DNA of 48,107 bases, taken from NCBI GenBank assembly GCA_944326525.1, contig CALVEG010000014.1, forward strand, positions 1 through 48,107, written 5' to 3'. The notes under the pieces were generated by a model. The model was not told the DNA's origin and ran no database searches. It was given only the letters and a program-made list of their open reading frames with translations. A program made the position numbers and the translations under genes. The stretch is from Candidatus Gastranaerophilales bacterium (lineage in GTDB: Bacteria; Cyanobacteriota; Vampirovibrionia; Gastranaerophilales; Gastranaerophilaceae). Shown here piece after piece: positions 35,505-44,869 of this stretch; the first letter of the stretch is position 1; each line of letters opens with the position of its first letter.

Positions 35505-36640
35505 TATTTAAAAACTCCTTTTACTTTGTGTAAAATGTTTTCGTTTGTTTTTTCTACCGGCTTTTTGCCGCATTTAAGCTCGTAAAGCTTGCGATACAAT
35601 TGTTTCTCTTCTTCTGTTGTTTGAGTCGGAATTACAACATTAATTATTACTATATGATCTCCTCGTTGTGAAGGTCTTGAAATTACTGGAACTCCTGCTC
35701 CTTTAAGCTTTATATTGTTTCCGCTTTGCGCGCCTGCTGGAATTTTAATTTTCTTTATTCCGTCAAGTGTTCCAATTTGAATTTCATCTCCCAAAACTGC
35801 TTGTGAAGGATCAATCTCAACTGTTGAATAAATATTTATTCCATCTCGTTTGTAGTATTTGGAAGTTTTTACATGTAAAACTACATATAAATCACCTGCA
35901 GGGCCTCCGTTTGAGCCTGCATCCCCTTCGCCTGAAACTCTTATTTTTGATAAATTGTCCACTCCTGCCGGAATTTTTATTTCAATTTTCTTTTCTTTTT
36001 CTATTTTTCCGTAACCTTTGCAGGCTTTACAAGGAGTTCCTATTTTTTGACCTGTACCGTGGCAGTCAGGGCATACTGTTATCTGAGAAATAGCTCCAAG
36101 CGGTGTTCTTGTAACTGTCTGAACTTGACCTCGTCCATGACAAGTCGGACAAGTTATCGGTTGAGTTCCTTTTTGGGCACCTGTTCCGTTGCATTCAGGA
36201 CAAAGCTCCAGATGTGTGAATTTTATTTCTTTTGTGGTCCCAAATACAGCCTCTTTAAAATCTATTTCTACATCGTGTCTTAAATCGTCACCGCGTCTTG
36301 GTGCATTTGGATCCGGACCGCCGCCAAAGCCAAAGCCCCCAAAACCGCCAAAAAATGAATTGAAAATATCATTTAAATCGCCAAAGCCGCCTGCAAATGG
36401 TCCGCCTGTGTCAAATCCCGCATTCTTTAAGCCGTCTTCGCCATAGCGGTCATAAGTAGCCCTTTTGTCATCATCCATTAATGTTTCGTAAGCTTTTCCT
36501 AGCTCTTTGAATTTTTCTTCGGCATCCGGCGCTTTATTTACATCCGGATGAAGTGTTCTTGCCTTTTTTCTAAATGCTGATTTTATCTCTTCTTTTGTTG
36601 CGTTTTGTGATACTTCCAATATTTCGTAGTAATTTGCCAT
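35504..36640 (-). CDS. dnaJ: Chaperone DnaJ
   Basis: Hsp40 co-chaperone of DnaK. 378 aa from the ATG at 36640, which gives the standard MANYYEILEV; a longer frame begins at TTG. J domain with HPDVN, Gly/Phe-rich linker (about 70-115), four CxxCxGxG zinc repeats (CPECNGTG, CPTCHGRG, CPDCHGTG, CKACKGYG) and the C-terminal substrate domains. About 70 bp after grpE. dnaK is not in the window. Confidence 0.96.
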   Translation of the reverse strand: MANYYEILEVSQNATKEEIKSAFRKKARTLHPDVNKAPDAEEKFKELGKAYETLMDDDKRATYDRYGEDGLKNAGFDTGGPFAGGFGDLNDIFNSFFGGFGGFGFGGGPDPNAPRRGDDLRHDVEIDFKEAVFGTTKEIKFTHLELCPECNGTGAQKGTQPITCPTCHGRGQVQTVTRTPLGAISQITVCPDCHGTGQKIGTPCKACKGYGKIEKEKKIEIKIPAGVDNLSKIRVSGEGDAGSNGGPAGDLYVVLHVKTSKYYKRDGINIYSTVEIDPSQAVLGDEIQIGTLDGIKKIKIPAGAQSGNNIKLKGAGVPVISRPSQRGDHIVIINVVIPTQTTEEEKQLYRKLYELKCGKKPVEKTNENILHKVKGVFK

Positions 36641-36711
36641 GGTTCTTTTTCTTTTTATTATCCCTATCAAAAGAATTAAATTTTTTATTTATTCTTTTGC
36701 TGTTATTATCT

Positions 36712-37293
36712 CTAACTTTCCGAAATTGCTACATTTACTAATGACGGTCTTAATACTTTATCGCCTAGTTTGTATCCTTTTTGAAGCTCTGTAATGATTG
36801 TGTGTTCGGGGTGTTCTGATGTAGGTGTTTGCATTACGGCTTCGTGAAAATTCGGATCAAATGTTTGCCCTTCTGCATCAATTGTTTCTAGTCCCAATTT
36901 TGTTAATGAGTCTACAACCTGTTTGTGTACCAGACTGAAACTTTCTTTGCATTTTGCACAATCTTCAACATTTTCTAATGCTTTTTCGCCTCTTTCAAAA
37001 TTGTCTAAAACTTCAAGCAATTTCTTTAAAGTGTTTTCTGTGCCTAATTTATAAAGGCTTTCTCTTTCTTGTTCTTGTCTTTTGCGGTAATTGTCAAAGT
37101 CTGCCGCTAGTCTTATATATTGGTTGTTTAGTTCATCGTACTTCGCCTGAAGTTTTGCTAATTCATCATTTTTGCTTTCTTCAGGTTCATTGTTTATGCT
37201 TTCTGAAGATTCTGATGTTTCGTTTAATTCTTCTGTTTGTGCTTTATCCTCGTTAATGTCTTTTTTAAAAGGATTGTTGTGTTTGTGTGTCAT
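36712..37293 (-). CDS. grpE: Nucleotide exchange factor GrpE
   Basis: 193 aa. An acidic, Ser-rich N-terminal tail (about 1-45), then the long dimerisation helix (LQAKYDELNNQYIRLAADFD, NYRKRQEQERE) and a beta head with FDPNFHEAVMQ and VLRPSLVNVA. Releases ADP from DnaK. First gene before dnaJ. GAGG and AGGG precede the ATG, with a possible TATACT -10 further up. I see no CIRCE inverted repeat. Confidence 0.93.
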   Translation of the reverse strand: MTHKHNNPFKKDINEDKAQTEELNETSESSESINNEPEESKNDELAKLQAKYDELNNQYIRLAADFDNYRKRQEQERESLYKLGTENTLKKLLEVLDNFERGEKALENVEDCAKCKESFSLVHKQVVDSLTKLGLETIDAEGQTFDPNFHEAVMQTPTSEHPEHTIITELQKGYKLGDKVLRPSLVNVAISES

Positions 37294-37392
37294 TTTCCCT
37301 ACCTCTACAATATAGTATACCTTAATTATAATTTATCAAGTTCAAATCAATCATAAATTTTATTATTTTTTAATAATTTAAAAAATATTTAT

Positions 37393-37426
37393 ATAAAAAA
37401 TCCGCCTTGTTATTAAGACGGATTTT
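37393..37426 (-). terminator. Terminator of the mfd-PPIase unit
   Basis: AAAATCCGCCTT (37397-37408) pairs with AAGACGGATTTT (37415-37426), with one mismatch or G-U; on the minus strand it ends in a T run. Confidence 0.8.
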
Positions 37427-37450
37427 CTATTGTTTTATTTTTGTTTGAAA

Positions 37451-38611
37451 TTATTTTTTTTGAATGTCCGGAACTTCTTCTTTTGCGCCAGCAGGTGCTT
37501 GTTTTTCGTCTTCAAAAGGTCCGTTCAATTGTTTTTGAATATCTTCTTGTATTGCTTCCGGATTGTATGCGGGATCTACAAATTCAATTGTTGAATTTTT
37601 CTTGAGTGATTCCAATAAATTGTCAACAAGTGTAATTTGTTTTTCGCTTTGCATATATTGTTTTATGTCATTTTGTACTTTTTCAAACGGTTCTTGACCT
37701 GCTTCTTTTCTGTCTGTTACATAAATTATGTGATATCCAAAGTTTGTTTGAACAATTCCTGATACTGAGTTTGGCTTAAGTGAAAATGCTGCTTTTTCAA
37801 ATTCCGGTACCATTCTGCCCTTAGCAAAGAAACCTAAGTCGCCACCATTTGGTGCTGTTCCAGGATCTTCTGATTTCTCTTTTGCTATCTTGGCAAATTG
37901 TGTAGGATCTTTCTTTACTTCTGCCAAAATTTCATCTGCTTTTGCTTTCTTTTCTTTTATTTTTTCTTCTACTTTTGCTTTTAATTCTGCTTCTGAAAGT
38001 TCGCGGCCTTCATTTTCTGCTTTTATTAATTCTTCAAGATCTTTTTTGTTTGCTGCTATTAATATGTGAGATGCTTTTACTTGTTCCGGATATTTGAATC
38101 TGTTTATATTTTCATTATAATATTTTTTCGCATCTGCATCTGATACTGTTGTGTCTTGAATTTGATCTGCTAATTTTTTGATTTTTACTTGATCTTTTAT
38201 CCCTTCTTTGAACTCGGAATTTGTTAGACCGTTTTGTTTTAGGATCTGATTTAATTGGTCTTTTGAGCCAACTTTTTTGATTATATCTTTTATTGCATCA
38301 TCAACATCTTTGTTTGAAACTTTTATGCCGCGTTTGTCCATTTCTTGTTCAAGTAGAGCTTTTGTTACTAGATCATTTACTACTCTAACTTTTAAAATAT
38401 TGATTAAAAATGTGTTTTTATTGTTTTTTAAATCAACTCCCATTCTTGCAAACATTGAATTTCCCATTTGTTTTTCCAATGCTTTGTCAAATTGACCTTG
38501 GGTAATTTTTGTATCGTTTACTTTGATAATTGTGTTAGCACCTTTAAATCCGCATCCGCTAAATAATATCGCTGATACTGCTAACGTAACTAAGAGTTTT
38601 TTTCCCTTCAT
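37451..38611 (-). CDS. Parvulin-type peptidyl-prolyl isomerase lipoprotein (PrsA/SurA-like)
   Basis: 386 aa. Lipoprotein signal LLVTLAVSAILFSGC, a SurA-N-like helical region (about 30-170), then a parvulin domain (about 175-320): VKASHILIAANK, FAKIAKEKSEDP, GGDLGFFAKGRMVPEFEKAAF, TNFGYHIIYVTD. A Lys/Glu-rich helical insert of about 40 residues interrupts the first parvulin loop. Folds exported proteins at the membrane. 17 bp after mfd. Confidence 0.88.
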   Translation of the reverse strand: MKGKKLLVTLAVSAILFSGCGFKGANTIIKVNDTKITQGQFDKALEKQMGNSMFARMGVDLKNNKNTFLINILKVRVVNDLVTKALLEQEMDKRGIKVSNKDVDDAIKDIIKKVGSKDQLNQILKQNGLTNSEFKEGIKDQVKIKKLADQIQDTTVSDADAKKYYNENINRFKYPEQVKASHILIAANKKDLEELIKAENEGRELSEAELKAKVEEKIKEKKAKADEILAEVKKDPTQFAKIAKEKSEDPGTAPNGGDLGFFAKGRMVPEFEKAAFSLKPNSVSGIVQTNFGYHIIYVTDRKEAGQEPFEKVQNDIKQYMQSEKQITLVDNLLESLKKNSTIEFVDPAYNPEAIQEDIQKQLNGPFEDEKQAPAGAKEEVPDIQKK

Positions 38612-38628
38612 AATGTCTCTCTTTCCTT

Positions 38629-41600
38629 TTAGTATGTATATTCGTGACTAATTTTATGAATATAATAAAACAAATCTGTCAAAATGTTAAATACTTCATC
38701 AAAATTCATATATGCATTATTTAAAAGCAAAATGGAATTGCCCTCTTGGCAAGACTTTGGTGCAATTGTAAATTTTATTTTCTTCAATATATTTGAGGGA
38801 AGCCCGCGTTGAATTATTTTCCATTCACCTTCTAAAAATGGCATATATATTCTTATATTGTCGGATGTTTCCCTTATTAGTGAAATTCCGACATCAGTTG
38901 CGGCAAGGCGTATTCTGATTAGTTTTATTAAATTCTCAACACTTTCAGGCGGTTTGGAAAAACGATCTTTCCATTCTTCTGTTATGTAGTCAAGTTCAAC
39001 GTCATTTTTTACATCCGCCAGACGTTTATATTCAATCATTTTTTGTTCGGCTGAACCTACCCATTCATCAGGTATAAAGGCTGTTACATTTATATCAACT
39101 ATTGCCGGATTGTTTTTATTTACTACTTCACCTTGAAGTTCTCTTACGGTTTCGTCTAAAAGCTGGCAGTATGTATCAAATCCTACGTTTATCATATGTC
39201 CGTGTTGTTTGGTGCCTAAGATGTTTCCGACTCCTCGAATTTCTACGTCCCTCATCGCTATTTGATATCCGCTTCCAAGGGTTGTAAATTCTTTTATCGC
39301 TTTTAATCTTTGGAATGCTTCTTTGGTTATTTCTTTGCTTTGCTTATAGAAACAATAACAATAAGCCTGTCTTTGTGAGCGTCCGACACGTCCTCTGAGC
39401 TGATAAAGTTGGGCTAGTCCGAAACGATCTGCATCATGGATTATCATTGTGTTTGCGTTTGGTATATCAATGCCGTTTTCGATAATTGTTGTCGCAAGTA
39501 GAATATCGTATTCGTGGTTTGCAAAATCTACTATTACTTTTTCTAATCCTTTTTCATCCATCTGACCATGGCCGATTGCAATTCTTGCATTCGGAACAAG
39601 TTGCTGAAGCTGATATTTGAATTCTTCTATGGTTTCAACGCGATTGTATAAGTAAAATACTTGACCTTCCCTATCAAGTTCGTGGATAATCGCATTTTTA
39701 ACCATTGTTTCATTCCATACTCCAACGTATGTCTTTATCGGAAGCCTGTTTTTCGGGGGGGTGTTTATTATCGACATGTCTTTAATTCCCGATAACGACA
39801 TGTATAAAGTTCTTGGGATTGGTGTTGCAGACATTGTTATTATATCAATATTTTCTCTGAATGCTTTCAATTTTTCTTTATGCTTTACTCCAAATCGGTG
39901 TTCTTCATCAATTACCAAAAGCCCTAAATCTTTAAAAATTATACCTTCCTGCAAAAGTCTATGAGTCCCTATTACAACATCACATTCGCCAAGGGCAAGC
40001 CTTTTAACGGTTTCTTTTTGCTCTTTTTGAGTTCTGAAGCGTGACAGAAGTTCGACGTTCACTCCAAACGGCTTAAAGCGTTCGCTCATTGTCTGAAAAT
40101 GCTGAAGGGCAAGGATTGTTGTCGGAACTACTACTGCAACTTGTTTTCCTGAGGTGACAGCTTTGAATATTGCTCGCATTGCAACTTCTGTTTTTCCAAA
40201 TCCTACATCCCCACAAATCAATCTGTCCATAGGCTGATCGCTCTCCATGTCGGCTTTAACTTCTGTTATTGCTTTCATTTGATCAGGTGTTTCAGTGTAT
40301 TCAAAAGCTTCTTCCATTTCTACCTGCCAATTGTTGTCCGGTAAAAATGCTATACCCTGCTGCATTTTTCGTCTGGCATAAAGCCTCAATAAATCATAAG
40401 CAACCTGTTCTACCTCTTTCTTTACGCGGGCTTTTGTGTTTTCCCAGTCTTTTCCGCCCATTCTTGAAAGTTTTGGCTTGATTGAGCCTGAACCTCGATA
40501 GCGTACAAGAAGGTTTATCTGTTCGGCCGGTATGTGAAGACGGTCTTTTGCCGCATATTCTATCGTCAGGTAATCCTTTAACTGTCCGTCGATTTCCTGC
40601 TGGCTTAAGCCTCTGTAAATCCCTACCCCGTGAATGCTGTGAACTACATATTCTCCTTCTTTTATGTCATTAATATTTTCTATGTATTCAGGCTTTTCTT
40701 TGTAATATGATTTGCGGGTTGAGGTAACTTCTTTTGAGCGTTTGTTGAAAAGTTCTCTATCTGTAAATATTATTGTTCGAAAATCTTCTAAAATTCCGCC
40801 GTGGGAAGTTATGCTATCTGTAAAATCTATTAATTTGAAAACTTCTCGCTCTTTTAAAATTTCTTTTACACGCTCTTTGTAGTCCGTCGCAATTACAATA
40901 TCATAATTTGAATTTTCTTTTATAAATTCGGCTATTTCATCAAGATTTGCCTCAAAATTCTTTAACGGAAGCGTGTTGAATTCCACAATTTCATCCATTT
41001 CATCATCTAGAAAATTATTGAATCCTATCTTTACAAATCCCGCAAGTTTTTGGATGAAATCTTCATAAAGTACATGGTTTTTGTCTTTCAACTCATAGTG
41101 AATGCCGAGTTTTAGATTTTCTGCAATTTGATCTTCGTAAGAATTGTCAAAACTTTCGAATTTGGAAAAAACTTCTGCTACTTCATCTGTTATAACAAGA
41201 TAATCATTTAAATAATCTAAAGCTGTTACTAATTTCGGATTAAAATAGCTTTGATAAACATCAATTCCTTCAAAATAACCTTCCTCTTGAAGTTGTTCTG
41301 TTAGTTCAGGAGTAAGATTAAAGCTTTTTTTATTTTCGTCTGTCAGTACAAATTTATGAATTGGCAGAATTTCAATTTCTTTTATTTTTTCAATTGATTT
41401 TTGTGTTTCATTGTCAAAATATCTTAAATCAACAACTTCATCTCCCCAAAGTTCAATTCTTACAGGCTTTTTATCAAGAGTATAAATGTCTATAATATCC
41501 CCTCGGATTGAAAATTCTCCGATATCACTTACCATTGTTGAGCGTTTGTAACCAAAATTTATTAAAGTTTCCCCGATCTTTTGTGTGTCAAGGTCTTCTC

Positions 41601-42009
41601 CAACTTTTATTTTTATCGAATTTCTTTTGAAAAATTCTTCATCCGGAAACTTTTCAAGTAAAACCTTTACAGGGGCAATTATAATATCCGGTTTTTGACG
41701 TAAAATTCTTATTTGTTCTGCGTATTCATAACCGTTTGGGGCAATCGTTTCATACATCGAAATGTTCTGAAACGGTAAAATTTCAGAATCTATCTCAAAT
41801 GCTCGCTTTAAATCATTTTGATATTTTAAAGCATTTTGTTCGGTCGAAGTTATGAAAAGAACTTTTTTCTTTGAAATTTTTTGTGCCTGCTTTAGCAAAA
41901 ATAATCTCAAAATTGTGATAAGTCCGGTCACGGCAAAAGAATACCTCGATTTCACAAGGTATTGAAACTGTGAATAACTTTCATTGTCTAAATTATTTAT
42001 TGTAAACAC
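38629..42009 (-). CDS. mfd: Transcription-repair coupling factor
   Basis: 1126 aa. Removes stalled RNA polymerase and recruits UvrA. The UvrB-like N-terminus (TSTEQNALKY, GDIIDIYTL) and the RNA polymerase-binding domain (YVVHSIHGVGIYRGL) come first. The RecG-like translocase follows: Walker A CGDVGFGKTEVAMRA, DEEHRFGVKHKEKLK, TMSATPIPRTLYMSL, ENGIDIPNANTMII and QLRGRVGRSQRQAYCY. Start is GTG at 42009 with no Shine-Dalgarno. TATAAT and TATAAA-like boxes lie 8-20 nt upstream, so the leader is short. Confidence 0.95.
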   Translation of the reverse strand: MFTINNLDNESYSQFQYLVKSRYSFAVTGLITILRLFLLKQAQKISKKKVLFITSTEQNALKYQNDLKRAFEIDSEILPFQNISMYETIAPNGYEYAEQIRILRQKPDIIIAPVKVLLEKFPDEEFFKRNSIKIKVGEDLDTQKIGETLINFGYKRSTMVSDIGEFSIRGDIIDIYTLDKKPVRIELWGDEVVDLRYFDNETQKSIEKIKEIEILPIHKFVLTDENKKSFNLTPELTEQLQEEGYFEGIDVYQSYFNPKLVTALDYLNDYLVITDEVAEVFSKFESFDNSYEDQIAENLKLGIHYELKDKNHVLYEDFIQKLAGFVKIGFNNFLDDEMDEIVEFNTLPLKNFEANLDEIAEFIKENSNYDIVIATDYKERVKEILKEREVFKLIDFTDSITSHGGILEDFRTIIFTDRELFNKRSKEVTSTRKSYYKEKPEYIENINDIKEGEYVVHSIHGVGIYRGLSQQEIDGQLKDYLTIEYAAKDRLHIPAEQINLLVRYRGSGSIKPKLSRMGGKDWENTKARVKKEVEQVAYDLLRLYARRKMQQGIAFLPDNNWQVEMEEAFEYTETPDQMKAITEVKADMESDQPMDRLICGDVGFGKTEVAMRAIFKAVTSGKQVAVVVPTTILALQHFQTMSERFKPFGVNVELLSRFRTQKEQKETVKRLALGECDVVIGTHRLLQEGIIFKDLGLLVIDEEHRFGVKHKEKLKAFRENIDIITMSATPIPRTLYMSLSGIKDMSIINTPPKNRLPIKTYVGVWNETMVKNAIIHELDREGQVFYLYNRVETIEEFKYQLQQLVPNARIAIGHGQMDEKGLEKVIVDFANHEYDILLATTIIENGIDIPNANTMIIHDADRFGLAQLYQLRGRVGRSQRQAYCYCFYKQSKEITKEAFQRLKAIKEFTTLGSGYQIAMRDVEIRGVGNILGTKQHGHMINVGFDTYCQLLDETVRELQGEVVNKNNPAIVDINVTAFIPDEWVGSAEQKMIEYKRLADVKNDVELDYITEEWKDRFSKPPESVENLIKLIRIRLAATDVGISLIRETSDNIRIYMPFLEGEWKIIQRGLPSNILKKIKFTIAPKSCQEGNSILLLNNAYMNFDEVFNILTDLFYYIHKISHEYTY

Positions 42010-42315
42010 AATTTAAGTTTATATTATATTCAAATTATTGTAAATAAGCTTTTGAATGGAAAAATTCAGGAGAGAAACCTTCCTGAATAATTTGTTTGTA
42101 ATCGTTTTATCTATAGCTCACAAGCTCGCTTTGCTTAAATAAAAGCGGTATTACATTTCTCTGTTTGTAATTATTGATCAATTCGCCAATGTTGTAAAAA
42201 ATTTTATAAATGTTTGCTTGCTCAAAACTTTGGTTTTTATATTGTTTATTTCGCAAATGGCAGTTTTAAAAATAAATTATTACTAAGAAAGCCGGTTAAA
42301 TTAACCGACTTTTAC
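42010..42315. other. Intergenic stretch with a possible decayed repeat copy
   Basis: About 300 bp between mfd and the RWYDxDP gene. A short inverted repeat TTCAGGA/TCCTGAA lies at 42066-42088. From about 42090 to 42233 the order of words TTTGTAAT, CGTTTTA, AAGCTCGCTTTGCTTAAA, TTGTAAAA and GTTTGCTTGCTC recalls the repeat core of 3319-3510, but much diverged. No ORF or tRNA seen. Confidence 0.4.
42288..42311 (-). terminator. Terminator of murA and the RWYDxDP gene
   Basis: AGCCGGTTAA/TTAACCGACT stem (42290-42310) just beyond the minus-strand gene end, followed on that strand by a short T/C tract. Confidence 0.7.
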
Positions 42316-42651
42316 TTATTTTTTATTTGGGCTTTCGTATTCAATACCCATTTCTTTTAGAGTTCTTATAAAGTTTTCTGCACAAATTTTTTGTGCTTCA
42401 GGAGGTACAATACGCAAAATTTCAACAGTCCTTGATATAACAGGATCTTTGTCATACCAACGGTTGTTAGCGTTTACTGGCTTAACCATCTGGTAAAATT
42501 TTTCTATTGTCTCTTTTGATACTTTCTCTTCTATCTTTGCCAGAAATATTTCTGCTTGCGCTCTCAGTTCTGTTTGATAATTTTTAAGAAGCTCTATAAC
42601 CTCCAGCAAAAGCGGATCGTGGTCATACCAGCGCTTATAAGTAGGACTCAT
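42316..42651 (-). CDS. Small protein with duplicated RWYDxDP module, unknown function
   Basis: 111 aa, soluble, helical. Two modules of about 45 residues each start RWYDHDPLLLEVIELL (about 7) and RWYDKDPVISRTVEIL (about 63), both followed by an amphipathic helix (RAQAEIFLAKI, KICAENFIRTL). I do not recognise the family. It overlaps the murA end by 17 bp with its own GGAGG, so it is co-transcribed with murA. Confidence 0.75.
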   Translation of the reverse strand: MSPTYKRWYDHDPLLLEVIELLKNYQTELRAQAEIFLAKIEEKVSKETIEKFYQMVKPVNANNRWYDKDPVISRTVEILRIVPPEAQKICAENFIRTLKEMGIEYESPNKK

Positions 42652-43957
42652 TGTGTATATCCTCCGTTAGGTTTGCAGGCAATGTGTCTTCATTTTTTCT
42701 TTCTATCTTGCCTCCCAACAATCTTATCTTATTTTCAAATTTTTCGTATCCTCTATCTATATGATGTAGATTTTCGATTACAGAGTTTCCTTCCGCCATT
42801 AAAGCTGCAACTACAAGGGATGCACCTGCTCTTAAGTCACTTGCGGCAAGGGTTGCGCCAGTAAGCTTTTTGACACCTTTAATTATGGCATGGTTTCTGT
42901 CTTGATGAATGTCTGCTCCCATTCTTCTAAGTTCTGGTACTTGCATAAATCTGTTTTCATAAAGACTTTCGGTTATAATTCCAACCCCGTTTGCGGTTGT
43001 TAACAAAGTCATTGCCATTGATTGCAAATCAGTCGGAAATCCAGGGTATGGCTGTGTTATAAAATTGATTGAATTAAGTCTGTTTTTACAGCTTACTTCA
43101 AGAGAATTTGGTTCAATAAGTTTAATATTTGCACCCATTTTTAACAGTTTATCTGTGAAAAATGTCAAATGTGCAGGGAAAACATCTCTTATAATTGCTT
43201 TACCTCTGGTTGCGATAATTGCAGTCATAAATGTTCCTGCTTCAATTCTGTCAGGAATTGTTGTGTATTCAATTGCATGAAGCTGTTCTTGTTTAACTCC
43301 GTTAATAACAATTTCTGAAGTGCCTGCACCGTTTATATCAGCGCCCATAGCGTTTAAAAAGTTTGCAAGGTCTACAATTTCAGGTTCCTGTGCTGCATTT
43401 TGAATTCTTGTAGAACCTTCTGCAAGAACTCCTGCAAGCATAAGGTTTTCTGTTGCACCAACAGATGGAATATCAAGGTAAATATCTGTTCCGCAAAGCT
43501 TTGTGGCCTTAGCATGTACATAGCCGTTTTCGATTTTTATTTTTGCTCCTAGAGCTTCTAAGCCTCTAATGTGAAAATCAACTCGACGTTCACCTATTGC
43601 GCAACCTCCAGGAAGTGCTACTATTGCCTCTTTACATCTTGATATTAAGGCTCCGAGAACTATAAATGAAGCTCTCATTTTGCTTACTAATTCATATTTT
43701 GCAGTTACACTTGTAAGATCTGTAGCATCTATAGTTACAGATTTTTCTTGCTTGTCGTAATGTGTTTTTGCGCCTAGCTGTGCTATCACGTTCAACATGA
43801 TTTCCACGTCCGTAAGATCCGGAACATTGTATATCTTTGTTTCACCTTTTGCTAAAAGCGCTGCTGCCATAAGCTTAAGTACAGAGTTTTTTGCTCCGCC
43901 AATCTTAACTTCACCTTTTAAAGGTGTGCCGCCTTTTATATAATATTTTTCTGCCAC
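42635..43957 (-). CDS. murA: UDP-N-acetylglucosamine 1-carboxyvinyltransferase
   Basis: First committed step of peptidoglycan synthesis. 440 aa. GGAKNSVLKL with the Lys-Asn pair (about 23-24), LPGGCAIGERRVD with the active-site Cys (about C119; the fosfomycin target), PDRIEAGTFM, YPGFPTDLQS and DLRAGASLVVAALMAEG. Start is GTG, with GGAGG 5 nt before it. The C-terminus runs about 20 residues past the usual end. Divergent from the response regulator gene. Confidence 0.95.
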   Translation of the reverse strand: MAEKYYIKGGTPLKGEVKIGGAKNSVLKLMAAALLAKGETKIYNVPDLTDVEIMLNVIAQLGAKTHYDKQEKSVTIDATDLTSVTAKYELVSKMRASFIVLGALISRCKEAIVALPGGCAIGERRVDFHIRGLEALGAKIKIENGYVHAKATKLCGTDIYLDIPSVGATENLMLAGVLAEGSTRIQNAAQEPEIVDLANFLNAMGADINGAGTSEIVINGVKQEQLHAIEYTTIPDRIEAGTFMTAIIATRGKAIIRDVFPAHLTFFTDKLLKMGANIKLIEPNSLEVSCKNRLNSINFITQPYPGFPTDLQSMAMTLLTTANGVGIITESLYENRFMQVPELRRMGADIHQDRNHAIIKGVKKLTGATLAASDLRAGASLVVAALMAEGNSVIENLHHIDRGYEKFENKIRLLGGKIERKNEDTLPANLTEDIHNESYL

Positions 43958-44012
43958 TTTTCCTCCGAAAAGAAACTCTGTTTTTAGAAATATTTTACCT
44001 GCTACATATATG

Positions 44013-44040
44013 ATAATACAACAATATTTTATGTTGTAAA
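44013..44040 (-). promoter_or_regulatory. Predicted murA promoter with an inverted repeat
   Basis: Minus strand TTTACA (44035-44040), 16 nt, TATTAT (44013-44018). Between and across them TACAACA (44017-44023) and TGTTGTA (44032-44038) form an inverted repeat that could be an operator. Confidence 0.5.
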
Positions 44041-44098
44041 TAAGTTAAATAATGTAAAGAATATATAAATTTGAATGTTATTAAATCTTTATAATATA

Positions 44099-44126
44099 TT
44101 GCATACAACGGTTTAATTTTTATAAT
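44099..44126 (+). promoter_or_regulatory. Predicted promoter of the two-component operon
   Basis: TTGCAT (44099-44104), 16 nt, TATAAT (44121-44126); leader about 20 nt with AAGGGG before the ATG at 44153. Confidence 0.6.
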
Positions 44127-44152
44127 ATAAGAGAAAACACAAGGGGTATTTT

Positions 44153-44866
44153 ATGACTGACATTCAGAAAAGGATTTTAATAGTTGATGACGATGATGAA
44201 ATTCGTGATTTGTTGGAATTTGATATTTCTCAAAGCGGGTATTTTGTGGATACAGCGCGTGACGGGCTTGAGGGTTTGAATAAGGCCTTAAATAATGCAT
44301 ATGATTTAATCCTTTTGGATGTTATGATGCCTAAAATGAATGGTTTTGATGTTTGTAAAAATATTCGTCAGGCAAAACTTGCGATTCCTATTTTGATGTT
44401 GACTGCAAAAGGTACGATTGATGATAAAACAGAGGGATTTGACTGCGGTGCGGATGATTATTTGGTAAAACCATTTGACATTCAGGAAGTTTTGTTAAGA
44501 ATTCGAGTTCTTTTAAGACGAAATCATTATGAAGAAGAAAAACCGCTTTTAAATGAAATTTTGAAGGCTGGAGATATAGAAATTTTTCCGGAAACTCTTG
44601 AGTGTACCGTCATAAACAAGCGCGTAAAATTAACGCCTACAGAATTCGAAATTTTATATTGTTTAATACAGCATTTTAATAATCCAGTCAAATTGGCTAC
44701 TCTTTTGGATGAAGTGTGGGGTTATGATAGCGACGAGGATGTAAGAATGTTGAGAGTGCATGTCGGAGGTTTAAGAAATAAAATTGAACCGGCGCCAAAA
44801 ACTCCCAAATATCTTCATACCGTAACAAATGTCGGTTACAAACTCACACCATTTGCGGAAGGTTAA
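44153..44866 (+). CDS. OmpR-family response regulator
   Basis: 237 aa. Receiver domain with acidic pocket DDDDE, phosphorylated Asp56 in LILLDVMMPKMNGFDV, switch Thr in LTAKG and Lys in DDYLVKPFD. A winged-helix domain follows (about 135-232) with KLTPTEFEILYCL and VRMLRVHVGGLRNKIE. AAGGGG gives a good start. It lies 3 bp before its partner kinase. Confidence 0.93.
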   Translation: MTDIQKRILIVDDDDEIRDLLEFDISQSGYFVDTARDGLEGLNKALNNAYDLILLDVMMPKMNGFDVCKNIRQAKLAIPILMLTAKGTIDDKTEGFDCGADDYLVKPFDIQEVLLRIRVLLRRNHYEEEKPLLNEILKAGDIEIFPETLECTVINKRVKLTPTEFEILYCLIQHFNNPVKLATLLDEVWGYDSDEDVRMLRVHVGGLRNKIEPAPKTPKYLHTVTNVGYKLTPFAEG

Positions 44867-44869
44867 TTT

